From Macrostomum hystrix (Eukaryota; Platyhelminthes; Macrostomidae), in assembly GCA_950097015.1 (NCBI GenBank), contig CATNEN010000032.1, positions 744,001 to 808,000 on the forward strand: a stretch of DNA of 64,000 nucleotides, given 5' to 3'. A program made the position numbers and the translations under genes. Positions 39,827 to 49,843 of the stretch are shown here, in pieces. Numbering within the stretch: position 1 is the first letter of the stretch; each line of letters begins with the position of its first letter. Under the pieces are notes generated by a model. That model did no database searches and was not told where the DNA came from. It saw nothing but the letters and a program-made list of their open reading frames with translations.

Positions 39827-40258
39827 CATATTTAAAATAGCAACAAATATCTTTTAGCCATTGTTTCTTTAAGAATGAAAATATTTCCATCAAAATTATA
39901 TAAATAAAACAAATACATAGGCAAAATTTGTTTTAACCTTTCCCATTAAAAATCTAAACTAAAAATCAAATGTTTGCTTTAAAAATCTAAAAATGTAATC
40001 AGTCCTTAAGTAGAACTTTTAAAATACTAAATGTATCTAATTGCCGTCTTTTTCAATAAATTTGTCAATTGATATATCTTTATAGATAATATTTTATTTA
40101 TCATATCATTTTTTTCTATATTAGAAAGAAAAAATTATATAAGACAACCCTTCAATAAAAAAATAAATCTTCCATATATATTTGACATTTTAAAGGGCCT
40201 TTATTTTGTTAAACAATATCAAAGAAGCACTAGTTACTATTGATTATTATATTATAAG
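39827..40258. other. AT-rich stretch, no gene
   Basis: No ORF or repeat of note. It ends where homology to the composite element 3' region resumes. Confidence 0.4.
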
Positions 40259-40353
40259 ATGCTAGTAGTTCGAACGTATTCGCCGGCGTTGCTACAGTGG
40301 CCACAGCTAAAGACGGCACTGGAAGCCTCGCAAGAGCCTACTCGTCAGTAAGA
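40259..40353 (+). pseudogene. C-terminal remnant of accessory ORF X
   Basis: Nucleotides match 45592-45683 closely and encode the last residues of ORF X (V-V-R-T-Y-S-P-A-L-L-Q-W-P type). The rest of the ORF is missing at this copy because unrelated sequence joins at 40258. Confidence 0.75.
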
Positions 40354-40779
40354 ATTTAGGGACGTGAATGTAAGGGCATAAGGAGACACGAGAGCCGAGA
40401 CACTGACACATTGTTAAGGCAGATGGGTCGTCTCGACCGGAAGTCCTATCATTGTGACACTCTCACTCAGGTGCAATCCTGAGGCTAGAACCAGTTTCAC
40501 GGAAAGAACTTTGGGAAAGCGCCTCGCTACCTGAAGAGTCGGACCAGTGAACTAGGGGAAGCCAGGCCCGTCAATCAAATTGAATTTAAGTTTAGAATAA
40601 CGAATAAGTACAAAAGCAAGGCTCCATCGAATTCCATGATCAAACATTCACTATTTATTTGGCACTACAGACACATTGAGCAATCATCACAAAAAATACA
40701 CACAACAAAAAGATACACAAACAGACAAACAGTAGGAAGTCAAAGTGTCCAATAAGCGCACGAAGATACCAGGAGCCTA

Positions 40780-41037
40780 TCAGATGGGCATGGCAGTAGA
40801 CGCCGACAGGGGGCTCTGACGCCGCCGACAGCAGACCCAAAGCACTACGAGGCCGAAGAAGACGACGACCAGACCTCCAGCCCCTAGACCGCCAGACAGA
40901 CCCCGAACAGTTGCGAGTCCGCTCTCCAGCGCTGTTGTACGAGACACCTCCTCGGTTAGGCGGGTCTTAAGTCGACGGACACGCTCCTCTAGAAGAGCCA
41001 CGAGCTCCGTCAGTTGGGCAACTTCGTAGGGCGACAT
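40780..41037 (-). CDS. Antisense coiled-coil membrane mini-protein, copy 1 (86 aa)
   Basis: ATG 41037 (M-S-P-Y-E-V-A-Q-L-T-E-L-V). Residues 5-45 have a heptad pattern with Leu/Val at a/d positions (coiled coil). Then come a Gly-rich stretch (G-L-S-G-G-L-G-A-G-G-L) leading into a membrane segment (V-V-V-F-F-G-L-V-V-L-W-V), the juxtamembrane C-C-R-R-R and a short tail. The ORF lies opposite to gag/pol in the 3' part of the retroelement. Copy 2 at 46238-46480 shares the plan and well over half the residues, so selection on the protein is plausible. Function unknown; an oligomeric single-pass membrane protein is the structural reading. Confidence 0.65.
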   Translation of the reverse strand: MSPYEVAQLTELVALLEERVRRLKTRLTEEVSRTTALESGLATVRGLSGGLGAGGLVVVFFGLVVLWVCCRRRQSPLSASTAMPI

Positions 41038-41746
41038 AACAGAGTTAGTGAAGGTCTTAAACAAGGCGGAAAAGGTCACCTTGAAATGGGCAGGGGGCCC
41101 CGGGGAGGAATAGATATAGCCCAGCCTCAGAAGCGCGGGGGGGCTCAAGTGCGTACTTTACAGCCACCCCTCCGCCGCGGGGAACGGACTATAGAGTACA
41201 TCAGAGAGAGGCCAAACAAAATCATCAGTGCCTCGGGCTATCTTCGAGACCTAAGGTACACCAGGCCCCACAGAAGTCACATGCATAGATTGGACTAAAC
41301 CAACCATTGCCTCAGCAAACGAAAATAGAACACAAACAACAAACACACCACCAAGAATTCAGTTTGCTACGAATAAGCGAGACACAGGCAATTCAGAACA
41401 CATTATATTATAACTCCCTGACACATTGCTATAACCATTACAACACTATGAATTAAGTCATGTTATTGTCCTGAGAGTCCCAGAAATGTTATTATTCACT
41501 TGAGACCTCAAGGAACGTATATTCGCTATCAATACAACGTATTTTGATTTCGGTTTCTTTAAAAACCTCATAACTTATTTCTGTTAAACTCAATTTCAAT
41601 TGAATTTAAACATTAACTACAATAGATAGGCAGTAGCAACGGGTACGCCAGAGAGAACTTGGGAGGAAGTCCAGGAAAATAACCTGAGGGATAAAGAAAA
41701 ACGCATAGGAAAGCCACATGTCCTGGACACCTTTCCAGCAATTACG

Positions 41747-42088
41747 ATGGCCGACAGCGATTACAGCCGCCGCCCTGGAAAAAAATTTGTCGACATCGAC
41801 ATCCGGGGGCGGCCGGTCCTGAAGGCCGACGCGGCCACGCAGGTGGCCGAGGAGGAAATTGACGGCGGCCTGACGGTCGCCACGTCGAAAACCGACCTTA
41901 GAGAACTCTACCTAGAGGATTTTTATCCTACTAGGCAGGTGCACGGCACGTGGCCACCAGAGACCACTTATCGGCCCGAGCCCACCACCAGGCAGTGGCC
42001 CACCATCGATTGTTTCCGGCGTTATTACTGGGACAAATATCAGGTGCCACTGCTGGATGGCTACTACCCGTACTTTTATAATTTATAA
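41747..42088 (+). CDS. Conserved 3' accessory ORF, copy 1 (113 aa)
   Basis: ATG 41747 (M-A-D-S-D-Y-S-R-R-P-G). Conserved with 47204-47533: F-V-D-I-D-I-R-G-R-P-V, I-D-G-G-L-T-V-A-T-S-K-T-D-L-R-E-L-Y-L-E-D and a Trp/Pro-rich C-terminus. It is acidic, Tyr/Arg-rich and without a membrane segment. It sits on the sense strand 186 bases before LTR B, in the position of a regulatory accessory gene. No family recognised. This copy is intact; the second has one stop. Confidence 0.65.
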   Translation: MADSDYSRRPGKKFVDIDIRGRPVLKADAATQVAEEEIDGGLTVATSKTDLRELYLEDFYPTRQVHGTWPPETTYRPEPTTRQWPTIDCFRRYYWDKYQVPLLDGYYPYFYNL

Positions 42089-42260
42089 GTAAAACTATAT
42101 TTATCTACGGTGCAGGTCAAATACATTTATTGAGTTCGTTTTTCATCAAGTATCAGATTTCAAACGTCTTATATGTTCACAGATCTACTAGCAGTAAGCA
42201 GATTAGCAACTCGATTAAGACAATAGGCTACATCTCCCTTGACCAGTCAAGGATTTCTTC

Positions 42261-42273
42261 AAAAGGGGGATGA
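42261..42273 (+). promoter_or_regulatory. Polypurine tract before LTR B
   Basis: AAAAGGGGGATGA immediately precedes TATAAGACTTAG, the LTR start. LTR C has AAAAGGTGGATGA at 47767-47779. Confidence 0.7.
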
Positions 42274-43204
42274 TATAAGACTTAGAAATCTGAAGGGAAT
42301 TTAAGCGAGCGTTAGTTGGAAACTAAAACTAAAAATAGCAACAGCAGAGAGGGCGAGTAACTGAAAGGAGAATTATTAGACAAAACCCGCCCTGAGATCA
42401 ATTAATCATTTCAGCACAAACCCGGCTCGGCAGGGCAGCAGCGGTGCCGACGTAAAGCTGCCTGAGACCGGATCCGCAGCTGTGCTGACGTGGAACGACC
42501 CGAGACCGGACCTGCAGCTGCGCTGACGTGGAGCTGCTGGTATCAACTCGGCCTGTCCCGACCCACAGCTGCCTGCATCGACCCAACCCAGCCGAAACTG
42601 GAGCCGCCCGGACCCGATCGGGAACGAGATCTGGAGGAGCCCGGGACCGCACAAGAAGACGGGATCGATGAAAGGAAAGGGGATAACGAACAGTAGGAAA
42701 GAGATCTCAGTAGAAGGGGGAACGCATCCTAACTCAGCTAAGGCATTTTAAGACTTTTACCCACCCTCCATAGGAGAGGGGTTGGTGTGCCTGCCAACCA
42801 ACTAGTATAATGATAATGACTGTAATAGACTAGAGGCTGCGACCTCAACCCGCATAAATTTTCTCGCCAAATGTTGCTACGGTATTGCCTCCCCTCGGAT
42901 CGAGGGGTTTTAAAGATACTATATATATCGGTGCGGAGCGCGGAAAAAGATTCGCCGCGCGAGTTAGTTAGAGACTCACTTTGAGCTCCGTTTAGATAAA
43001 CTAGAAAATCATTGTGTTTGCGTTCTTTCTTAGGTAGAATCAGCGATAACGATCTAGAGAGATCACTACGACCAGCCGGTATACTGCGTATCGATAGTGG
43101 TTAGGAGTTATAGCCTTCAAGACTTTTAGACTGCAATAAACCGCTAGACAAATTATAGGAAACTACAAGTGAAGAAGAAGAAACATAAAACTTGAAGCGC
43201 TATA
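42274..43204 (+). repeat. LTR B (diverged copy)
   Basis: 931 bp, same ends as A and C (TATAAGAC...GCGCTATA) but clearly more diverged. It has TATA at 42919-42928 and AATAAA at 43135-43140. Its 3' end abuts pol sequence directly with no primer site. Confidence 0.82.
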
Positions 43205-44749
43205 TCGAATATGTACCAGGAGCATCAGTCACACACGCAGTACCGGACGCACTCTCAAGGTTATACGACGAGAAACCAATTGACCAAGTCAATTATGTCA
43301 CAATATCGCATCCAATCCCACACCTACAAAGCACTCAAGGACGCCCAGGCGGAAGACCCGTTCTGCCAGCAAATCCGAGTGATGTGGAACGGAGAACCCG
43401 CAGTGGAATCACTGGCCCCGAAGTATAGGCGCCACATTGATAGACACATGGCGGACTACGCGGAGATTGGAGGAGTTCTACACAGAACAGCGGATCAGAC
43501 ACAGCAGATCATCCTACCGTTTCAGTACCGTGAGACCATTTGCCATTCACTACACGCATTGCCATTAGCGGCACATTTGGGATTTGAGAAAACCTTGGAG
43601 AGAATCCGCAGACACTATTTCTGGATTACCATGGTATCCGACATCCGAGGATTCTGCAACAATTGCCTAGAATGCGCCAGGAATAAATCAGGAAAAACCC
43701 ATAAGGGACTGATTCAGTTCTCGGAAATCCCAATGCGACCAATGGACAAATTGTCAGTTGACATAGTGGGTCCAATGGTACCTACTAAAGTGAGAAATGA
43801 AACGGTCACAAACATTCTCACAATTCTTTGTTGCTTTTCGAAATTTGCATTCGCCATTCCGATACCAGATCTCACAGCTGAAACGACGGCATAGACACTA
43901 TTCACAGTGTTTTGTACTTTTGGGATCCCGATAGAAATGTCCACGGACAGTGGAAAGAACTTCACAGCGACTCTACTAGCCGAAGCCTTAGAGATATTGA
44001 GGATTAAACATATTTTGACATCCCCATATAATCCTCGAGCGAACCATGTGGAACGGTTACACTCCACACTACACAATATGTTACGCCACTACACAGCCGA
44101 GAATCCGGACCAGTGGCATAAGTACCTGCAGGCAACGATGTTCGCATACAACACGGCAAAGCAATCTTCATCGACCTACTCGCCATTCGAGTTAGTCTTC
44201 GCCCGCCGACCTCTGATGCCTACCCAACTCACCACTCAGTTGGATCTAGTAAAGTACATGGACGAGCCGTCCTTCGCGACCCGAATGAAAGAAGCTGTCG
44301 TACTAGCCAGAGAGATAGCGAGACATCACCTACAGGTAGCACAAGAGAAGAATAGCGGAAAAGCTAATGCTAATCGCAAACTGACTACATTGGAAGTAGG
44401 CAGTAGAGTTATGCTACAGATCCCCATGAGACAGGGAAAGCACCAGGCAAAATTTACAGGACCCTATGAGATTGTGAAGAGGAGCAGCCAGACTTCAGTC
44501 ACAATCCGGAAAATCGACGACCCAAATCAGGAGTCCTTTCAAGTGCACACCGACCGGCTGAAACCAATGGCCACGTCAACACCACATGTGATGCTTCCTG
44601 ACCTCAGACCGAGCGACCCACAGCGCCACCAGCGACAGCCAAGGCAGCGATTCACCAAGGAAGTGAGCGTGCAGGCAGAGGAGCTGGACGCGCAGGCCGA
44701 CACGGCTCGGAAGAAATACAATCTGAGGAGCAAAGTGAAACTTCCTTGA
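43191..44749 (+). pseudogene. RNase H tail and integrase with a single stop
   Basis: Begins with the end of RNase H (Y-I-E-Y-V-P-G...V-P-D-A-L-S-R-L); a frame change follows at about 43300. It then has the HHCC domain (H-S-L-H-A-L-P-L-A-A-H-L-G...C-N-N-C-L-E-C-A), core Asp 1 (L-S-V-D-I-V-G-P-M), Asp 2 (M-S-T-D-S-G-K-N-F), Glu (N-P-R-A-N-H-V-E-R-L-H) and the C-terminal SH3-like domain (K-F-T-G-P-Y-E-I-V...R-L-K-P-M). A TAG at 43892-43894 is the sole stop between 43211 and 44749. The upstream RT, protease and gag are missing because LTR B joins here. All three catalytic residues are kept. Confidence 0.88.
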
Positions 44750-44918
44750 CAATTGAGATCAAGGAAGGGAGGAAGCAGACGGACAATTTTACATTTTAAA
44801 CTATTTATTACTTTGTTGGTGTGCGCTCTGATATTTAGAATTAGATATTTTACACTACTTATAAGTAGCCACTATTTAATCACTCACAAATATTTAACCC
44901 ACCCTTCGGATAATCAGA

Positions 44919-45683
44919 TGTATTCGACGGAGCTAGACACAGTGGATGATTGCACTATCGATGAATCGCTTACGACCTACACACTGGTCAAGCCACTGTT
45001 TGCATCGGCAGAACCAAGCAAGGCAGTCGGGAAGGAGGTGGAACGTTAGGAACAGCGCCGCCACTGAACAGCAACGGCGACATCTCCAAGCCCAATGGGA
45101 GATCAGAAGATCTAGAGATGGACTGCCGCAGTGCCCAACAGCACTGAGAGAGAGCTACAGACGGGGAGAAAAAGACCTGTCATTCACGGAGCTGTACAAC
45201 CTTATGGACAGACAGCCCATCCAGAGCAAGCCCAATCGGCAAGGTGAGATGAAACTATTTGACATTCACCTGGAGATGTTGGATGCGCCACGAATCCCAG
45301 CTAACATAGTGACGCACCTAACAACGGAGCGCATCCTGGCCGATGATAATAACCCACTCTGGCTCCTCTCGGACTATAACATTCTCCGTAACCGAACAAC
45401 AATTTTCTGTCACTATGGAGAACAAGACGCGTTTACCTGTGTCATAATCAAGGCGCTCTGCCGTACGCTAGCCGTCAATCTGATTCACCCTTGGGGCCCG
45501 CAACCTACTGCGATATGTACTAAGTTATTCAATTACTTGTCTAACGTGTTGGTTTATCATGGAATTCAGAGTAGTTGCCACGAAATGAAGAAGCTAGTAG
45601 TTCGATCGTATTCGCCGGCGTTGCTACAGTGGCCACAGCTAAAGACGGCACTGGAAGCCTCGCTAGAGCCTACTCGCCAGTAA
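44919..45683 (+). pseudogene. Accessory ORF X after integrase
   Basis: The frame from ATG 44946 gives 245 residues. However, a frame opened by ATG 44919 (M-Y-S-T-E-L-D-T-V-D-D-C) looks more natural for the first 40 residues and then stops at 45049, so one frameshift is likely. The body is hydrophilic at first and then has a folded-looking part (L-F-D-I-H-L-E-M-L, then F-C-H-Y-G-E-Q-D-A-F-T-C-V-I-I-K-A-L-C-R) without a membrane anchor or known motif. It occupies the slot where gypsy-like elements usually carry env, but is not envelope-like. The end is duplicated at 40259-40353. Confidence 0.55.
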
Positions 45684-46237
45684 GGATTTAGGCACGTGAA
45701 TGTAAGGGCATAAGGAGACACGAGAGCTGAGACACTGACACAGGGTTAGGACAGATGGGTCGTCTCGACCGGAAGTCCTATCCTTATGGCACTCTCACTC
45801 ACAGTGCAATCCTGAGGCTAGAACCAGGTTCACGGGAAAAACTTTGGGAAAGCGCCTCGCTACCTGAAGAGTCGGACCAGTGAACTAGGGGAAGCCAGCC
45901 CGTCAATCAAAGTGAATTCAAACTTAGAATAGCGAAGAAATACAAAGACAAGGCTTCACCGAATTCCATGATGAGGCACACTCTATTTATCATATGCAAA
46001 ACCACTATTACTTCCGACACGTTTATTCACTCCGACACGTGTATTCACTCCGACACGTACTAGCACTAGCAAATCACTACTTGCAAACAAAAAAAACAAT
46101 GAAAGAAAAATACACAAAAATAATGGAAGAAAAAATACATGTCAATATGAATGAACATACACCAGCAAACAAGAGAGCAGACATACAGAGCAAATCAGCA
46201 GCACACCATGAATCGTCACATGAATGCGACACAACAG
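45684..46237 (+). other. Non-coding 3' region, with 18-bp tandem repeat
   Basis: Homologous to 40354-40779. A triple repeat of CTCCGACACGTNTATTCA type (46013-46064) is unique to this copy. No convincing gene. Confidence 0.5.
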
Positions 46238-46480
46238 TCAAGGTGTCATAGGAGCGGCCTTGCGCCGCCGGCAGCAAAGCAACACGAGAAGTAATCCGAA
46301 CAAGGCCAGGGCTAGGCCTCCGGCTCCGAGACCTCCGGAGAGACTGCGTAGAGCCACCAACCCGTTCTCTAAAGAATGGGTGCGCGTAGCCTCTAGGGCC
46401 AGGCGGGCCTCCAGGCAAAGGACCCGAGCCTCTAGCTCGGAGACCAGCTTGGCGAGTTGGGCCACCTCAAAGCGAGACAT
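46238..46480 (-). CDS. Antisense coiled-coil membrane mini-protein, copy 2 (80 aa)
   Basis: ATG 46480 (M-S-R-F-E-V-A-Q-L-A-K-L-V). It has heptad Leu pattern to residue about 45, then L-S-G-G-L-G-A-G-G-L and membrane segment A-L-A-L-F-G-L-L-L-V-L-L, then C-C-R-R-R-K. It matches copy 1 at 40780-41037 in every structural block, including the exact C-C-R-R-R. It is antisense to the retroelement, between ORF X and the 3' accessory ORF. The frame is intact in both copies although flanking sense ORFs are damaged. Confidence 0.68.
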   Translation of the reverse strand: MSRFEVAQLAKLVSELEARVLCLEARLALEATRTHSLENGLVALRSLSGGLGAGGLALALFGLLLVLLCCRRRKAAPMTP

Positions 46481-47203
46481 GGAAAAGAGTTGTCGATGGG
46501 GCAGACGAAAATACAGTTAAGAAGATACGTGAGAACAGATAGGGGGCCCAGGGGAAAAGTTTACATAACCTAGTCCAAGACAAGATGGATGGCAAGAATG
46601 CCCTAATCACAGCCACCCCCTCCGCCGCGGAGAATGGACCCCAATGTACATCACGAGAGACGAAAAGTAGCGCTGCTCATGTCGCCCCAAAACCCTCTGT
46701 GTGACTTTAGCCCAAAGAAATGACACCAGAACCATAGCAGTCACAAATCGAAAGTGGATACTTCTAACCGCTGCCTCACTGGAAAAGGACATTAGCGACA
46801 TTGAATAAAAAACACGACTGATACGAAAAGAGACACAACAAGATCAAAACACACAAGTGACACAACACAATAGCAATACACCACAATGTTACACCCAACG
46901 CGATAAAATAATCTAAAACATGTTATCATCCTGAGATTCCCAGAACTATTATTAATCAACTGGGACCTCAAGGAGCATATATTCTCATTACACTTGATAA
47001 TCGAGGAATAATATTTAGGCTTTGTTACAGGCTTCACTTCTCTCTTACTAAATTTCAATTAAATAGTATAAGTCGACATTAGTAGATAGGCAGTAGCAAC
47101 TAGTGCACCAGAGAGAACTTAGGAATATGACAAGGAGAAAGACCTGAGGGATGAAGCAAAAAGTATTGGAAAACTCACACACTTGAGATACCCTTCCAGC
47201 ACA

Positions 47204-47533
47204 ATGGCCAATAGTGATTACGACCGCCGCCCAGGACAAAGATTTGTGGATGTCGACATCCGGGGGCAGCCGGTTGTGAAGGCCGACGCGGTCACGTAAG
47301 TGACCGCGGAAGATATAGATGGCGGAATATCGGTCACAACCTCTACAACCGACCTCCGTGAGCCTTACCTGGAGGACTGCTATGAAACCAGGCAGGCGCA
47401 TGGCACCTGGGAGGCCCAGGGCGACTATCAGCCCGAGCCGAAACCTAAACATCCGCCGTGGCCCACCATCCGAACCCTCCGACGATACGCCAGAGAACAG
47501 TACCCCGAACCGCCGGAGGATGGACAATTTTAA
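47204..47533 (+). pseudogene. Conserved 3' accessory ORF, copy 2, one stop
   Basis: Parallel to 41747-42088: F-V-D-V-D-I-R-G-Q-P-V, I-D-G-G-I-S-V, T-D-L-R-E-P-Y-L-E-D and the Trp/Pro-rich end. TAA at 47297-47299 replaces the CAG codon of copy 1; the rest is open in frame. The change also creates GTAAGT, a donor-like word. Confidence 0.65.
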
Positions 47534-47779
47534 CGATCGAATACTAATTAACTCAGGATTAAAAACCACGCATACTCACAACATATTATTCACTATTTAC
47601 AACAATGCTTAAACAAATGAATTACACACTTACCCATTTAGCCTCTTAATCTAATAGTTTCAGATTTCACCGTCTTATATGTTCACATACCTACCAGCAG
47701 TAGACAGATTAGCAATTCGAGTCAGACAATAGATTGCATCTCCCTTGACCAGTCAAAAATTTCTTCAAAAGGTGGATGA

Positions 47780-48681
47780 TATAAGACTTAGAAATCTGAA
47801 GGGAATTCAAGAGTTCGCTAGCAGAAAGCTAAAAGCTAAAAATAGCAACAGCAGAGAGGGCAAACAACCAAGGGGAGAGAGACTGGACAAAAACCCGCCC
47901 CGAAGTCACTTCATCATTTCAGCTCAGGCCGGGTCGGCATGGCAACAGCGTGCTGACGTGGAACTGCCTGAGACCGGACCCGCAGCTGTACTGACGCGGC
48001 GCTGCCGGAATCAACCCGGCCTGTCCCTGCCTGCAGCTGCCGGCGTCGGCCCAGCCCAGCCCGCATTGGGAGCCGCCTGGGCCCGGCCGGGAACGAGAGC
48101 TGGAGGAGGACGGAACCGTACAAGAAAACGGGATCGATAAAAGGCGAAGGAATAACGAACGGTGGGAGAGAAGTTTCAGTGGAAGTGGGAACATATCCTA
48201 ACTCAACTAATGCGTTTTTAAGACTGTAACTCACCCTCCATGGGAAAGGGGTTGGCGTGCCTGCCAACCAACTAGTTTAACGTTAATAACTGTACTAGGC
48301 TGGAGGCTGCGACCTCACTCAACACAAATCCTCATGAGTACTTTTGCTACGGTAATGCCTACCCTCGGATTGAGGGGTTTTGAAGACAGAATATATATCG
48401 GAGCGGAGCGCGGGAAAAGGACCGCCGCGCCAGTTAGTTAGAGAATCTGTTTGAGCTCTGTTAAGCTAAATTTATCAGAAAACTCAGTGTGTTTGTGTTA
48501 TATCTTGAGTAGAAGCTAAGGTAACGATCCCGAGAGATCATCACAGCCAGCCGGTATACTGAGTGTCGATAGTCGTTAGGAGTTATAGCCTTCAAGACAT
48601 CTAGACTGCAATAAACCGCTAGACTAATTATATTTTGAAAGACACTAAAATCGATGAGATTAGAAAGCTTGAAGCGCTATA
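47780..48681 (+). repeat. LTR C
   Basis: 902 bp, TATAAGACTTAG...GCGCTATA, nearly identical to LTR A apart from the 135-bp segment 48438-48572 that A lacks. TATA at 48390-48398, AATAAA at 48610-48615. Outer flank atgct (48682-48686). Confidence 0.88.
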
Positions 48682-48885
48682 ATGCTAAAAAACGATTTTA
48701 TAAACCACTGCTAAAATCTATGTCTGTTTTATCCGCGGTTACAACCCGTAGTTAGACAAGTTGTGCCATAGACTGTTAATTTACTGTGTCGTCCTCAATA
48801 GCCGGAGTATGGTTTACTTATAGGAATAGGCTTGCCAAACCAAGCCATGAGTGACTTGTCGCTTAACAAAAACAAATGCTGAAAC

Positions 48886-49575
48886 ATGGTCTCACTTGAA
48901 GCAAAGAAAATCTTCCTTTTGGAGGTTCTAAAACGTAAGGAAGTCATTCTTGGAAAGTTCGACAGCTATTCGGATGGAAAGCGAAAGAAGTCAACTGCAT
49001 GGAACGAGGTAACGGAAGTAATGCGGAGTCGAGGGGTCAACAAGAGTGCCAGTCAGTTAAAAGACGTTCTGTGGAAGAACATCCGAATGGCTACGGTAAA
49101 GAAAATTGACGAAAAAAGGCGGACTGAGAGTGATGGCGGCGCGGATAAACGACTGACGGAACTAGACAGCCTGGTACTGGACATAATTGGAAAAGATACT
49201 GCAAGCGTGTCTGGGTTGGATGTCCATGATTCGCTTCCAACGAATGACCAATCCAGTGCTTCTTCCGCGAAGGTCCAAGCAAGTGTGCCTCCAACAAAAG
49301 ATCTGGGAGAACATGAGAATCCGAGGGCGAGCGCGCTAGTGACTCAGACGCCGTCGATGTTGGCCCTGTTAGAAGAGTCTCCTCCTGCTTCAGACGTCGT
49401 CCGATCGACAAGCAAGAGCACAGGAAACATGGAACGAGGAAATGCGCATCGCAAGCGCAGGATCCTCGATGAGAAAGAGAGGCTCTTGATTGATAATTTA
49501 AGGCTCAGGAACGAGAAGCTTCGATTGGAGATCGAAAAACTGCAGCACAACAGGGCTAGGTCCCCAGTTTTGTAG
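48886..49575 (+). CDS. Myb/SANT-like DNA-binding protein of the Harbinger element
   Basis: ATG 48886, 229 residues, intact. Residues 8-80 form a trihelical Myb/SANT-like domain: V-L-K-R-K-E-V-I-L-G-K-F, T-A-W-N-E-V-T-E-V-M, then Q-L-K-D-V-L-W-K-N-I-R. The centre is Ser/Asp-rich and probably disordered. The C-terminus (about 185-229) is a Leu/Glu/Lys/Arg coiled coil (R-L-L-I-D-N-L-R-L-R-N-E-K-L). In PIF/Harbinger transposons a Myb-like partner helps the nuclease enter the nucleus and binds the ends. It faces the nuclease gene convergently, both inside one pair of inverted repeats. Confidence 0.85.
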   Translation: MVSLEAKKIFLLEVLKRKEVILGKFDSYSDGKRKKSTAWNEVTEVMRSRGVNKSASQLKDVLWKNIRMATVKKIDEKRRTESDGGADKRLTELDSLVLDIIGKDTASVSGLDVHDSLPTNDQSSASSAKVQASVPPTKDLGEHENPRASALVTQTPSMLALLEESPPASDVVRSTSKSTGNMERGNAHRKRRILDEKERLLIDNLRLRNEKLRLEIEKLQHNRARSPVL

Positions 49576-49843
49576 CTGAGTGCGTCGCGTCTCTATACTA
49601 GAGTAAAGTTCCGAGTGCATTGTGCTGACGTTTGTGAAATGACATTTTTCGGCTTCTGTTATAATCGTTTACTGTTACCTTAAACTGTTTACGGATACTG
49701 TTTGCCAAAAAAAAGTGTAATAGTAAATTAACAACCTGTTAAACATTAAACAGAAAAATAAACTCAGTAAAACTAGACGGAAAGAGACAAAGCAGCTGGA
49801 AGCATACTGTTCGTTCGAAGTTCGTGAATTATCAGACAATCAG

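Larger units (their letters stand above)
25969..48681 (+). mobile_element. Composite gypsy-like retroelement with three LTRs and nested insertions
   Basis: LTR A (25969-26737) and LTR C (47780-48681) are almost identical, begin TATAAGACTTAG and end GAAGCGCTATA. Both are bordered outside by atgct (25964-25968 and 48682-48686), the 5-bp target duplication of one insertion into the Harbinger element. Between them lie a BEL/Pao element, a gag-glycoprotein region, a CACTA-like element, a second and more diverged LTR (B), an integrase and small accessory genes. Two copies of the 3' accessory region (40259-42273 and 45592-47779) show that two related elements were joined. Confidence 0.82.
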
